Below, one piece after another: positions 9,027-17,819 of a stretch of DNA of 64,000 bases. Under the pieces are notes generated by a model, which did not search any database, had not been told where the DNA came from, and saw nothing but the letters and a program-made list of their open reading frames with translations. Each line of letters begins with the position of its first letter. Positions within the stretch are counted from its first letter, which is position 1. The stretch lies in NCBI GenBank assembly GCA_017795005.1, contig CP051242.1:1054001-1118000 (forward strand), given 5' to 3'. A program made the position numbers and the translations under genes. This DNA is from Balneolaceae bacterium. Lineage in GTDB: Bacteria; Bacteroidota; Rhodothermia; Balneolales; Balneolaceae.

Positions 9027-10385
9027 ATGGAAGATACTTTAAAAAAAAACTGGAGCCCTACAAGCTGGTTAGATAAACCAATCAAGCAACTGCCAGAATA
9101 TCCCAATAAAAAGGAACTGGACGATAGTTTCGAGACTCTTAAGAAATTACCTCCTTTAGTTACTTCGTGGGAAATTGAAGCTCTAAAAAATAAACTGGCA
9201 CAGGTTTCGGCTGGAAAATCATTTTTGTTACAAGCTGGTGATTGCGCAGAAAGTTTTAGTCTTACAAATTCACCAAAGATCGTAAATACCGTTAAAGTAT
9301 TACTTCAAACCAGTTTTATTTTAATTCATGAACTTGGTGTACCGGTAGTAAGGCTTGGCAGAATAGCAGGCCAATATGCAAAACCTCGGTCACAGGATTT
9401 TGAAGAAGTAAATGGGGAAATGATTCACAACTATCGGGGTGACCTGATCAATGGTTTTGAGCCAACTAAGGAAGCTCGTACTCCCGATCCTCAACGCCTA
9501 ATTGAAGGGTACCATAAAGCTGCATTAACGTTGAATTTTGTCAGAGCACTTGCAGACGAAGGCTTTGCGGATCTTCACCACCCAGAGCAGTGGGAACTCG
9601 ATTTCATGAAGAACAATGAGTATTACAAAGAATACGAAGCGATGGTGGAATCGATTACTAAAGCGGTAAAGTTTGTGGATGCTATTTCACCGGATCGTTT
9701 TTCCAGTTTTCAGAAAGTGGATATTTATACTTCTCACGAAGCTTTAAATTTATATTACGATTCAGCTCAAACCCGTAAAGTACCTCGTAAGACAGATTTC
9801 TTTAATTTAAGCTCACATATGGTGTGGCTCGGTAATCGTACACGTGAACTTGATGGAGCTCATGTTGAATATTTGAAGGGTATTACCAATCCAATTGGTA
9901 TAAAGGTTGGCCCTCCTTATACCATCGATGATACGCTAAAATTGATTGAGAAGCTGAATCCAACTCATGAGGCAGGTAAAATGGTGTTGATTACCCGTTT
10001 TGGGAAATCTGTAATTGAAGATGAACTACCCGGATTGATTCGTGCGGTAAGAAGAGAGGGCTTTCCGGTTGTTTGGAGTTCAGATCCTATGCATGGTAAT
10101 ACATTTTCTTCTTCAAATAATTATAAGACTCGTAATTTCGATCATATTCTTCAAGAAATTAAATCTGCTTTTGCTATCCATAGAGCTGAAGGAAGTTATC
10201 TTGGAGGTGTACACCTCGAACTAACCGGTGATAATGTAACTGAGTGTGTAGGCGGGGCAAAAGGATTAAACGAAGAAGGATTGGATCATAATTATGAAAC
10301 CTTCTGCGATCCACGCTTAAATTACGAGCAATCTCTGGAAATGGCATTTCTGGTAGCCAAAGAATGGAAGCAAAGCTATTCTTGA
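9027..10385 (+). CDS. aroG: Class II 3-deoxy-7-phosphoheptulonate synthase
   Basis: DAHP synthase joins phosphoenolpyruvate and erythrose 4-phosphate in the first step of the shikimate pathway to aromatic amino acids. The class II (plant/mycobacterial) type is shown by WSPTSW near the start, LLQAGDCAESF, RLGRIAGQYAKPRS, SHEALNLYYD, GNRTRELDGAHVEY, KVGPP and WSSDPMHGN. I chose the ATG at 9027, giving 452 residues, because class II enzymes begin just before the W-P-S-W motif. A longer in-frame TTG start at 8955 would add an atypical 24-residue leader. It is divergent from the cyclase gene with about 117 bases between them. A strong inverted repeat follows the stop. No other aromatic pathway gene is nearby. 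Confidence 0.96.
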   Translation: MEDTLKKNWSPTSWLDKPIKQLPEYPNKKELDDSFETLKKLPPLVTSWEIEALKNKLAQVSAGKSFLLQAGDCAESFSLTNSPKIVNTVKVLLQTSFILIHELGVPVVRLGRIAGQYAKPRSQDFEEVNGEMIHNYRGDLINGFEPTKEARTPDPQRLIEGYHKAALTLNFVRALADEGFADLHHPEQWELDFMKNNEYYKEYEAMVESITKAVKFVDAISPDRFSSFQKVDIYTSHEALNLYYDSAQTRKVPRKTDFFNLSSHMVWLGNRTRELDGAHVEYLKGITNPIGIKVGPPYTIDDTLKLIEKLNPTHEAGKMVLITRFGKSVIEDELPGLIRAVRREGFPVVWSSDPMHGNTFSSSNNYKTRNFDHILQEIKSAFAIHRAEGSYLGGVHLELTGDNVTECVGGAKGLNEEGLDHNYETFCDPRLNYEQSLEMAFLVAKEWKQSYS

Positions 10386-10390
10386 ATTAT

Positions 10391-10474
10391 AAATTCAAAA
10401 TTAAGAATTAAAAATTTGGCATAAATATCTGATGCTGCCAAATTTTTAATTTTAAATTCTTTCATTTTGAATTT
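10391..10474 (+). terminator. Long AT-rich inverted repeat / terminator after aroG
   Basis: The outer arms AAATTCAAAA (10391-10400) and TTTTGAATTT (10465-10474) are exact complements. Inner arms around 10405-10421 and 10436-10452 pair through AATTAAAAATTTGGCA and TGCCAAATTTTTAATT. The stem begins six bases after the aroG stop and would end its transcript. It is built from repeating short words, like the inverted repeats at 30908-30992 and 35674-36077. Confidence 0.7.
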
Positions 10475-10501
10475 TCTTCTCTGTCATTTTTTACAGCATT
10501 C

Positions 10502-10514
10502 TGTCTATGCGACA
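10502..10514. promoter_or_regulatory. Palindrome TGTC-N5-GACA upstream of the sigma-54 promoter
   Basis: TGTCTATGCGACA is an interrupted palindrome about 100 bases before the sigma-54 core. Its distance suits an activator (enhancer-binding protein) site. A second palindrome of the inverse type, TGACGAGCTGTCA, lies at 10577-10589. Which protein binds, if any, is unknown. Confidence 0.35.
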
Positions 10515-10576
10515 AGCCGGTGCTGACATCATTTCTTTACCCTAAAAATCAGTCTGAATTTTTTTCATTTCAATCT

Positions 10577-10589
10577 TGACGAGCTGTCA
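10577..10589. promoter_or_regulatory. Palindrome TGAC-N5-GTCA upstream of the sigma-54 promoter
   Basis: TGACGAGCTGTCA is an interrupted palindrome ending 22 bases before the -24 element of the Hsp20 promoter. Together with the element at 10502-10514 it could form a pair of regulator sites. Its function is inferred only from symmetry and position. Confidence 0.35.
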
Positions 10590-10611
10590 GAAGCTTTTAT
10601 TTAAATCCCAT

Positions 10612-10627
10612 TGGCACGTCCGTTGCA
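10612..10627 (+). promoter_or_regulatory. Sigma-54 (RpoN) -24/-12 promoter of hsp20
   Basis: TGGCACGTCCGTTGCA matches the sigma-54 consensus TGGCAC-N5-TTGCW at every defined position, with the required GG-to-GC spacing (GG at 10613-10614, GC at 10625-10626). Transcription would start near 10638, leaving a leader of about 40 bases that carries AGAGGA before the ATG at 10678. Sigma-54 control implies an ATP-dependent activator, and heat-shock genes are more often under sigma-32 or HrcA control, so this is noteworthy. Confidence 0.8.
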
Positions 10628-10677
10628 AAATTATTGGCGAACATTAAGCTAATAATTAAACAAAAGAGGATTCAATT

Positions 10678-11109
10678 ATGGCACTTATTAAATATAACCG
10701 ACCAGGTTCAGATCTTTTTTCAAAAAACTTCAATGAGATAGTTGATGAATTTTTCAACAACGCAACTTCTAACTATCGTCGTGATAGTTTCATGCCAAGT
10801 GTTGATGTTTCTGAAACAGATACCCAATTCGAAGTTTCTGTAGAACTGCCCGGATTGAAGAAAGAAGATATACACGTAGATCTTGAGAAGGGTCGTTTAA
10901 CTATAAGCGGTGAAAGAAAATTCAAGAACGAGGAAGAAGGTAAAAATTTCCACAGAGTTGAAACTCAATATGGAAAATTCAGCCGATCATTCTTCTTGCC
11001 AGATTCTATTGACGAAGAAAGCATTGCTGCAAAATATGAAGATGGGATTTTGAATATCACTATTAATAAAAGTGATGAGAAGGTTAAAAAACAGATCGAA
11101 ATAGCATAA
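10678..11109 (+). CDS. Hsp20 / alpha-crystallin family small heat shock protein
   Basis: This 143-residue ATP-independent chaperone holds unfolding proteins for later refolding. The alpha-crystallin domain spans about 40-130: PSVDVSETDTQFEVSVELPG, the conserved L-x-I-S-G-E-R strand, and A-x-Y-E-D-G-I-L-N-I before the C-terminal tail. Its first residues (MALIKYNRPGSDLFSKNFNE) resemble the usual short N-terminal arm of bacterial class A members. It has its own sigma-54-type promoter and a strong terminator after it (11132-11165), so it is monocistronic. HtrA and ClpB downstream make this a protein quality-control neighbourhood; ClpB and Hsp20 are known to act together in disaggregation. Confidence 0.96.
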   Translation: MALIKYNRPGSDLFSKNFNEIVDEFFNNATSNYRRDSFMPSVDVSETDTQFEVSVELPGLKKEDIHVDLEKGRLTISGERKFKNEEEGKNFHRVETQYGKFSRSFFLPDSIDEESIAAKYEDGILNITINKSDEKVKKQIEIA

Positions 11110-11131
11110 AATCGACTGTTAGGTTAAGGTA

Positions 11132-11165
11132 AGCCGGAGTCATTGAACAGACTCCGGCTATTTTA
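11132..11165 (+). terminator. Intrinsic terminator after hsp20
   Basis: AGCCGGAGTC (11132-11141) and GACTCCGGCT (11150-11159) form a perfect 10-bp stem with an 8-base loop, followed by ATTTTA. It lies 22 bases after the stop codon. Confidence 0.85.
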
Positions 11166-11250
11166 GTAACAAAATGTAAAGCTGTACAATTTTTGAATTG
11201 GACAACGTTGTAGCAACCAAATCAAAACTATCATCAAAAATTTAAAGACA

Positions 11251-12741
11251 ATGAATACTGCTGTTAAAAATTTTTTTGGTATCGCAGCTGCAATTATAGT
11301 TTTATTAGGGATGAATGCAGTTAATAATAATTCATCAGTAACTCTTCCCGATTACGATACCACAGTCACTACTTCAGAGGAAAGGTCGGTGGCTACTCTA
11401 AAGGATTTAAATGATGCGATTGTTGATATCGCCGAAAAAACGAATCCTGCGGTTGTAACTATTACAACAGAAAAAACACAACAGATTCGTAGAATGGATC
11501 CCTTTTCTATGTTCTTCGGAAATCCAAACAGTAGAAATGGAGACACTCAGGAATACGTGCAACGTGGATTGGGATCTGGTGTAATCGTTTCTGAAGAAGG
11601 CTATATCCTTACAAATAATCACGTAATTGATAATACGGATGAAATTAAAGTTCGATTATTTAACGGTGATGAAATCGAAGCAGAATTAATCGGGGCTGAC
11701 CCGGAGACTGACATCGCAGTTCTAAAAGTAGCAGTAGAAAATCTTCCAACAGTTACTCTGGGAAATAGCGATGATGCAAAAGTTGGTTCTTTTGTATTAG
11801 CAATTGGGAGTCCGTTAAGTGCAGATTTGGCTCATACAGTTTCTTTTGGAATTGTAAGTGCGAGAGGACGTACAATTGGTGTTATCAGAAACGAAAGAGG
11901 ACAACCTTTTGGGTTTGAAGATTTTATCCAAACCGATGCCGCAATAAACCCTGGAAATTCAGGAGGAGCACTAATCGATATGAATGGCGAATTGGTAGGT
12001 ATTAATTCTGCAATTGCATCTCGTTCAGGAGGAAATGATGGTATTGGTTTTGCAATACCTATTAATCTTGCTAAAAGAATTATGGACGATTTGATTGCAG
12101 ACGGGACAGTTTCAAGAGGATACCTGGGAATGTATTATGCAGGAGAAGTCGATCAAACTATGGCTGATGCTTTGGGATTAGATACAAAAGGAGGAATTAT
12201 AGTAGGACAAATCGAAGAAGATGGACCTGCAGATAAAGCCGGACTTAAAGAGGAAGATATAATTATTTCGATGAACGGAAATAAAATTAAAGACTGGGAT
12301 GCATTCCGTCTTGAGATTGCAAATCTAAAACCTGGTAAAAAGATTGATCTTCAAGTAATTCGGGATGGGAAAGATCAGAAAATATCAGTAACTTTGGGAA
12401 GTCGTCCGGGTACCGAAATAACTTCTAATGAGTCAGTTAAAGAAGATATTGCAGAGAGACTTGGCTTTAAAGTGACTGATCTTACTTCCGATGTAAAAAG
12501 ACAACTTAACATAATGAATGATGTTGAGGGAGTTGTTGTTAATGAAATAAGAGAGTCAAGTAACGCTTATGAAAGAGGACTCCAAAAAGGAGATGTAATC
12601 ACAGCAGTTAAGCGAAAAAAAGTCTCAAACGCTGAACAATTTTATGAAGAAGTTGAGCGTAGTACTGAGAAAGGCGATCAAGCAATTTTATTGACCATTG
12701 AAAGAAATAATTTGAAACAATTTATTGCTTTCAGACTTTAA
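11251..12741 (+). CDS. htrA: HtrA/DegP-type periplasmic serine protease with two PDZ domains
   Basis: This 496-residue trypsin-like protease degrades misfolded envelope proteins. An N-terminal hydrophobic segment (about 8-22) is a signal peptide or membrane anchor. The catalytic triad is visible: His124 (ILTNNHVID), Asp154 (ETDIAVLKV) and Ser237 (NPGNSGGALID). Two PDZ domains follow at about 290-380 and 400-490, giving the DegP/DegQ layout rather than the single-PDZ DegS. The stretch between residues 75 and 105 is a longer, less conserved loop, as in DegP. It is transcribed alone between two good terminators (11132-11165 and 12781-12815). A CAACGTTG palindrome lies in its upstream region, but I could not recognise a standard promoter. 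Confidence 0.96.
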   Translation: MNTAVKNFFGIAAAIIVLLGMNAVNNNSSVTLPDYDTTVTTSEERSVATLKDLNDAIVDIAEKTNPAVVTITTEKTQQIRRMDPFSMFFGNPNSRNGDTQEYVQRGLGSGVIVSEEGYILTNNHVIDNTDEIKVRLFNGDEIEAELIGADPETDIAVLKVAVENLPTVTLGNSDDAKVGSFVLAIGSPLSADLAHTVSFGIVSARGRTIGVIRNERGQPFGFEDFIQTDAAINPGNSGGALIDMNGELVGINSAIASRSGGNDGIGFAIPINLAKRIMDDLIADGTVSRGYLGMYYAGEVDQTMADALGLDTKGGIIVGQIEEDGPADKAGLKEEDIIISMNGNKIKDWDAFRLEIANLKPGKKIDLQVIRDGKDQKISVTLGSRPGTEITSNESVKEDIAERLGFKVTDLTSDVKRQLNIMNDVEGVVVNEIRESSNAYERGLQKGDVITAVKRKKVSNAEQFYEEVERSTEKGDQAILLTIERNNLKQFIAFRL

Positions 12742-12780
12742 GCATTTGTTGACCAATTTATTGTACCCCGAAAAAGCCAA

Positions 12781-12815
12781 AGCCTGGACCCTGATACGGT
12801 CCAGGCTTTTTTATT
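12781..12815 (+). terminator. Strong intrinsic terminator after htrA
   Basis: AGCCTGGACC (12781-12790) pairs perfectly with GGTCCAGGCT (12798-12807) and is followed by a T-rich tract on the plus strand. A-rich sequence precedes it, so it may also work for the convergent gene ending at 12824. Confidence 0.92.
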
Positions 12816-12823
12816 TTGTTCTA

Positions 12824-13396
12824 TCAAATAAGGACAAAATCTCTTTCTTTAAAAAAAGGACTTAAGTCTTCAGGTGGAGGAAAATATTTGCCTCTGAAGT
12901 CGTTAAAGAAATCCAGAGTTTCATTACTCATCAATTGAATAATCTCATCCATCGCTTCTCCTGAAATCATAAATGGAGTTCTTTCAAACAACATGAGATT
13001 ACCCAAACACTGAGCACTAATTTGGAATTGAGCACATTCTTCAATAGATGTTCCTTTAATAATACATTTTGAAACCCATTCTGAAGCATCAAAATTTTGG
13101 TTTGTTCTAAGACTATTTTGATAAGAGAAATCCATATGCTCCTGAAAGTACTCAGTCATTTTTCGTTCAGATTCTTCTGAATACTCATTCATCTGAACTT
13201 TCATGCAATCAGTACAAATAGCAAACTCCCATACCAGGTCTTTTGTGTTTACTCCAGGGTAATTCGTAAAAGCCTTCTCAATAACATACTCCTCTTTATC
13301 GAGTAAATATTTTTCACAAACCAAACATTTTTCAATGGGTGTTCCGGTTTCGGAGGAGTAAAATAATTCGGGAATTTCTGCAAGCGTTGGATTCAT
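12824..13396 (-). CDS. Hypothetical protein with CxxC...CxxC metal-binding module
   Basis: I do not recognise the family of this 190-residue protein. It has no signal peptide or membrane helix. Two CxxC pairs, Cys24/Cys27 (KCLVCEKY) and Cys61/Cys64 (ICTDCMKV), are spaced like a treble-clef or ribbon-type zinc site. Three more cysteines lie around 108-130 (SKCIIKG, EECAQF, AQCLG). The C-terminal half is helical and acidic and ends FFKERDFVLI. It is transcribed towards htrA and lies next to clpB on the other side, which starts 90 bases away in the opposite direction, so the two share a divergent control region. A link to protein quality control is only suggested by position. Confidence 0.85.
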   Translation of the reverse strand: MNPTLAEIPELFYSSETGTPIEKCLVCEKYLLDKEEYVIEKAFTNYPGVNTKDLVWEFAICTDCMKVQMNEYSEESERKMTEYFQEHMDFSYQNSLRTNQNFDASEWVSKCIIKGTSIEECAQFQISAQCLGNLMLFERTPFMISGEAMDEIIQLMSNETLDFFNDFRGKYFPPPEDLSPFFKERDFVLI

Positions 13397-13485
13397 ATTT
13401 TAAGGATACTGCAATTCCGTCATAAGCACAATTCGGGCATGATTTTGGTCATTACAAAATCAAATATTAGGGAGGATGTTAAATT

Positions 13486-16134
13486 ATGAATCTGAATAAA
13501 TTTACACTCAAAGCTCAGGAAGGTATCCAAAAGGCACTGGAATTAGCTCAGTCTGGTAATAATCAGGCATTAGAACCTGCGCATGTGTTAAAGGCATTTT
13601 TAATTGATGGTGATAACATTGTTATCACTCTTTTAAATAAGCTTGGAGCTAGTATGAAAGTGGTTGAAGTAACTACGGACAGCGCCTTAAATAAACTACC
13701 TAAAGTTCAGGGTGCTTCAGTTTCCGGACAGTATTTATCTGCTACAACCAAAGAAGCATTTGATATTGCTCAGAAAGAATCTACTGCTCTGGGAGATGAG
13801 TATATCAGTTCGGAACATGTGCTGTTAGGAATGGTGCAGACCAAAGGAGAGATAGCAGATATACTAAATGATCAGGGAGTTACTAAAGATAATATCCTGA
13901 AGGTACTGAACGATGTAAGAGGTGGACAAACCGTTGATGACCCAAATGCGGAAAGTCGATATGGAGCACTTAAGAGATATGCCCGGGACTTAAATGAACT
14001 GGCGGAAAAGAATAAACTTGATCCTGTAATTGGTCGAGATCAAGAAATTCGGCGTGTCATGCAAATTCTTACACGCCGAACAAAAAACAATCCGGTTCTT
14101 ATTGGAGAACCTGGTGTTGGTAAAACGGCAATTGCAGAAGGAATGGCACTTAGAATTGTCCGCGGTGATGTTCCTGAAGGTCTTAAATCAAAAAGAATTG
14201 TAGCTCTTGATATGGGCGCCCTGGTAGCCGGTACCAAATTCAGAGGGGAATTTGAAGAGAGACTTAAAGCAGTTGTAAAGGAAGTGACAGAGTCTGATGG
14301 AGAACTTATTTTGTTTATAGATGAGATTCATACTCTGGTTGGTGCGGGTTCGGCGGAAGGTTCGATGGATGCGGCTAATATCCTGAAACCAGCACTGGCA
14401 CGAGGCGAAATGCATGCTATTGGTGCGACAACTTTAGATGAATACCGAAAATATATCGAAAAAGACAAAGCGCTGGAACGCCGACTTCAAACCGTGTTAG
14501 TAGGGGAGCCATCTGTCGAAGACACCGTTTCAATTTTGCGTGGATTACAGGAACGCTATGAAGTACATCATGGAGTTCGGATAACAGATGCAGCAATTAT
14601 TGCGGCTGCAGAATTATCTCATAGATATATTTCAGATCGTTTTCTTCCGGACAAAGCGATAGATTTAATAGATGAAGCAGCTTCCAGGTTGAGGCTGCAG
14701 ATTGATTCTTTACCCGAAGAATTGGATGGTATTGAACGTCAAATTCGGCAACTCGAAATTGAAAGAGAGGCATTAAAAAGAGAAAAGGATCAATCCAAAA
14801 TAAAAGGTATTGAAAAAGATCTTGCTGATTTGGAAGAGCAACGTAATTCAATGCGGGTTCAGTGGGAGCAGGAAAGAGATCTGATCCAAAAGGCTCGTGA
14901 GCTTAAACAAGCTATTGAAACAACCCGCAATGAAGCTGATAAAGCAGAACGCTCTGGAAACTATGAAAAAGTAGCTGAGCTCAGATACGGAACGATCACT
15001 CAACTTGAAAAAGATTTAGAATCTGCAAAAAATCAGTTGGATGAAATGCAGGAACGTAAAGCTTTACTGAAGGAAGAAGTGGACGGTGAGGATATTGCGG
15101 ATATCGTTGCAAGATGGACAGGTATTCCGGTAAAAAGAATGTTGCAAAGCGAGCTACAAAAATTACTCTTGCTTGAGGAAGAACTTCATAAAAGAGTGAT
15201 TGGTCAGGATAAAGGAATCGAGGCAGTTGCAAATGCAGTCAGAAGATCAAGAGCAGGATTACAGGATGAAGATCGTCCGATCGGTTCTTTTTTCTTTCTA
15301 GGGTCAACAGGTGTTGGTAAAACCGAACTTGCCCGTTCGTTAGCTGAATTTCTTTTCAACGATTCGAATGCCATGATTCGTATTGACATGAGTGAGTACA
15401 TGGAAAAGCATAGCGTAAGCCGTTTAGTTGGTGCACCTCCGGGTTATGTTGGGTATGATGAAGGCGGGCAACTGACAGAAGCAGCTCGAAGACATCCTTA
15501 CTCCGTAATATTATTGGACGAAATTGAAAAAGCACATCCGGATGTATTTAATATTCTTCTTCAGGTACTCGATGAAGGTAGATTAACAGATAACAAAGGA
15601 ACTACGGTCGATTTCAAAAATACCATTATAATTATGACCAGCAATATTGGTTCGCACCTTATCGTAAACGAAATGGAAAAGTCCGGAGGAGAATTAACGG
15701 ATGATCAATACGATACTCTTCAGCAACAATTGATTGATCAGTTGAAAATTACGATTCGCCCCGAATTTCTGAACCGAGTAGATGACATCATTGTATTCCA
15801 TCCACTTGGAAAAGAACACATTCGCAAGATTGTAGATATTCAACTCAAAAGAGTTCATCAACTGCTGGCAAAGAATCATGTTAAGCTCAGTATTTCTGAA
15901 CAAGTTAAAGACTGGTTAGCAATTCGGGGATATGATCCGGTATATGGGGCAAGACCTTTAAAGCGTGTGATTCAGCAAAGCATTACTAATACTCTTGCAA
16001 CACAATTATTGATGAGAGACTCAGAAAGACCTGTCGAGTATGAAGCTACTATCAATAAAGCCAAAGAGGGAATTGACTTTGCGGAAGTGGTGAGTGATCT
16101 GGACGAATGGGCGGAAAAAAAGGCCGAAAATTGA
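13486..16134 (+). CDS. clpB: ATP-dependent chaperone/disaggregase ClpB
   Basis: ClpB (882 residues, normal length) is a hexameric AAA+ unfoldase that pulls polypeptides out of aggregates together with DnaK. Domains in order are the Clp N-domain (about 5-145), AAA1 with Walker A GEPGVGKT (207-214) and Walker [10 protein letters not shown], the coiled-coil middle domain (about 400-525) characteristic of ClpB as opposed to ClpA/C, AAA2 with [10 protein letters not shown] and [14 protein letters not shown], and the D2-small domain ([18 protein letters not shown]). The start at 13486 is preceded by AGGGAGGATG, a good ribosome site. No ClpP-binding loop is expected or obvious. Confidence 0.98.
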   Translation: MNLNKFTLKAQEGIQKALELAQSGNNQALEPAHVLKAFLIDGDNIVITLLNKLGASMKVVEVTTDSALNKLPKVQGASVSGQYLSATTKEAFDIAQKESTALGDEYISSEHVLLGMVQTKGEIADILNDQGVTKDNILKVLNDVRGGQTVDDPNAESRYGALKRYARDLNELAEKNKLDPVIGRDQEIRRVMQILTRRTKNNPVLIGEPGVGKTAIAEGMALRIVRGDVPEGLKSKRIVALDMGALVAGTKFRGEFEERLKAVVKEVTESDGELILFIDEIHTLVGAGSAEGSMDAANILKPALARGEMHAIGATTLDEYRKYIEKDKALERRLQTVLVGEPSVEDTVSILRGLQERYEVHHGVRITDAAIIAAAELSHRYISDRFLPDKAIDLIDEAASRLRLQIDSLPEELDGIERQIRQLEIEREALKREKDQSKIKGIEKDLADLEEQRNSMRVQWEQERDLIQKARELKQAIETTRNEADKAERSGNYEKVAELRYGTITQLEKDLESAKNQLDEMQERKALLKEEVDGEDIADIVARWTGIPVKRMLQSELQKLLLLEEELHKRVIGQDKGIEAVANAVRRSRAGLQDEDRPIGSFFFLGSTGVGKTELARSLAEFLFNDSNAMIRIDMSEYMEKHSVSRLVGAPPGYVGYDEGGQLTEAARRHPYSVILLDEIEKAHPDVFNILLQVLDEGRLTDNKGTTVDFKNTIIIMTSNIGSHLIVNEMEKSGGELTDDQYDTLQQQLIDQLKITIRPEFLNRVDDIIVFHPLGKEHIRKIVDIQLKRVHQLLAKNHVKLSISEQVKDWLAIRGYDPVYGARPLKRVIQQSITNTLATQLLMRDSERPVEYEATINKAKEGIDFAEVVSDLDEWAEKKAEN

Positions 16135-16192
16135 GGAATAGAGATTTAAGATTGAAGAAATACGATTCTTCTCTCTAAAAATCACCAAATCC

Positions 16193-16221
16193 GTCATCCT
16201 GAGGATACTTCCGAAGGATCT
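16193..16221. repeat. REP-like intergenic palindromic element
   Basis: GTCATCCTGAGGATACTTCC runs on into GAAGGATCT. Nested complementarity (ATCCTGAGGAT, CTTCCGAAG, and the outer ATCCT/AGGAT) makes a compact hairpin. The TCATCCTGAG...GAAGGATCT pattern is familiar as a short dispersed intergenic repeat in many bacterial genomes. There is only one copy in this window, lying between the convergent clpB and tpm genes, where it could act as a terminator stem. Confidence 0.5.
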
Positions 16222-16264
16222 AATTGGGTACTGGAGTAGAAAAAGTGATCATTTTTTGTTCTAT

Positions 16265-16903
16265 TCAAATAGAACTAAGCTTCCAAACGTTCTCATAGGC
16301 GTTAACCTGCCCCTTCAATCCACCCGGCATCTCAACACTTTCCAGTAGTTGAATGGTATAATTTTCTAAGTAATGTTGATGGATCTCTTCTTCAGTAATT
16401 GAAAATGGAGGTCCGGATACAACTTCCTGATCATACTCAAATACAATCAGTAATTGCTGGGCATTATTTGTGATTCCCATTAAATGTGGAGCGTATTCTT
16501 TTCTCATCTCCAAAGGTAGAGCGACTAATGCAGCCCGATCATAAATAGCATCTACCTTGCCGAGTAACACAGAAGTGAGGGCAAAGAAATCACCCACGAA
16601 AACAATTAATCCATCAGAAGAATAAACTTTAAAGTCATTAGCTTCTGAAATCTCTGGTTTAACCGAAAGTTCCTGGAAAAGTTCTTTAACTGCTGTTTCA
16701 CTCAATTCCACCCCTACAACTTCAAACCCTTTAGAAAGAAGCCACGCTACATCGATAGTTTTGCCAGTTAAAGGAACAAACACTTTATCACCGGATTTCA
16801 GGTGTAAAGAATTAAGATGCTTAACAAGAAATGGATTAGGTTTCGATTGATTAAAACCAATCTGTCGAAGCGCCCATTTTTCGTGCCAGAATTCAGGATT
16901 CAT
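16265..16903 (-). CDS. tpm: Thiopurine S-methyltransferase family protein
   Basis: This 212-residue SAM-dependent methyltransferase belongs to the TPMT family, which transfers methyl groups to thiols and, in bacteria, to selenium or tellurium oxyanions. The family opening is visible (FWHEKWALRQIGFNQSKPNP), followed by motif I-like VFVPLTGKTIDVAWLLSKGF, the acidic residue in EVVGVELSE, and YDRAALVALP. The native substrate cannot be read from sequence. It is the last of a group of minus-strand genes and is followed by the REP-like element at 16193-16221. The gap to the next upstream gene is about 43 bases, so co-transcription is possible. Confidence 0.92.
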   Translation of the reverse strand: MNPEFWHEKWALRQIGFNQSKPNPFLVKHLNSLHLKSGDKVFVPLTGKTIDVAWLLSKGFEVVGVELSETAVKELFQELSVKPEISEANDFKVYSSDGLIVFVGDFFALTSVLLGKVDAIYDRAALVALPLEMRKEYAPHLMGITNNAQQLLIVFEYDQEVVSGPPFSITEEEIHQHYLENYTIQLLESVEMPGGLKGQVNAYENVWKLSSI

Positions 16904-16946
16904 AGGAGATTCTTTTTAATAATTACTAATTGATTAGTTCTATTAA

Positions 16947-17807
16947 CTAAATCTTATACTTGGCATATAAATCATCTTCAAATACAAGCATATTATATCG
17001 TTCTATAAGCTCATCTACTTTTTTGAGACCTTTTTTTGTTTTAAAAAAGGAAGTAGCATTTTCAGGGGTATCAACGAAATTACAAATTTCAATCGCAGTA
17101 AAAGTTGAATATGTTAAACAATCCGAAATTAGTCGTAAGTAATGGGCTCTCTCAACAATCTCTTTCTCTTTTGAGTTACGACTTTGCCTCTCTTGAATTA
17201 TGGAAATACCAGTCTCATCACCATGCATTACATGACTACTCATTCTATAAGTATGTAAAAGGGGTATAATAGCTTCAAATTCAGAACTGTTATAATTTTT
17301 AGAAACATGATTTATAATCTCTGTAAAGGACCAATTTTGTTCAATTTTTCTTCTTTTCTTTTTTGGCCATTTTTCTCTCAATTGATTTTCTTCTACTTCT
17401 GATAAAACTAAAGGAGAATAGGCTAATCTATGTATTTCTAAGTCACCAAGTATTTTTAAATTCCTTTTTGCTTGTTCAGACTGCTTTATTCTATTTATCT
17501 CGCTAAGTGAGTTCCAAAATTCTTCAATTTTTGTTTTTTGTTCATCTTTCTTTGATGATGTTATGAAAAGAAGTTTTGTGTAAGTTTCTAATGCAGATCT
17601 TAAGACTATTTCAGCGTCCCATAGTCTATCCATCAATGTAAGAGTAGATACCGTCTCTAATCTAGAGATAATAAAGTCTACAAGAGGAATTAGCCTTATT
17701 AATGGATTAAAGTGTTCTTTAATCAATCCATATAACATTGTGTTATTTTTGTTAATTGCACCGAAGTATTGCGTAGTAATAGTCTCTTTGTCTTCTTCCC
17801 AATTCAT
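16947..17807 (-). CDS. DUF5677-like helical protein of unknown function
   Basis: The 286-residue protein is predicted to be mostly helical, lysine- and glutamate-rich, and without a signal peptide. The word pattern RLWDAEIVLRSALETYTKLLFI near residues 60-82 and the later MSSHVMHGDE (about 205-214) resemble DUF5677/abortive-infection-like helical proteins, where a conserved His-Gly motif packs against a membrane- or nucleotide-associated helix bundle. That assignment is tentative. Its base composition is more AT-rich and its codon use plainer than its neighbours (long runs of A and T), which may signal recent arrival. It starts 12 bases after the acetyltransferase gene ends, so the two are probably co-transcribed. 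Confidence 0.8.
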   Translation of the reverse strand: MNWEEDKETITTQYFGAINKNNTMLYGLIKEHFNPLIRLIPLVDFIISRLETVSTLTLMDRLWDAEIVLRSALETYTKLLFITSSKKDEQKTKIEEFWNSLSEINRIKQSEQAKRNLKILGDLEIHRLAYSPLVLSEVEENQLREKWPKKKRRKIEQNWSFTEIINHVSKNYNSSEFEAIIPLLHTYRMSSHVMHGDETGISIIQERQSRNSKEKEIVERAHYLRLISDCLTYSTFTAIEICNFVDTPENATSFFKTKKGLKKVDELIERYNMLVFEDDLYAKYKI

Positions 17808-17819
17808 ATGACTTTTTAA

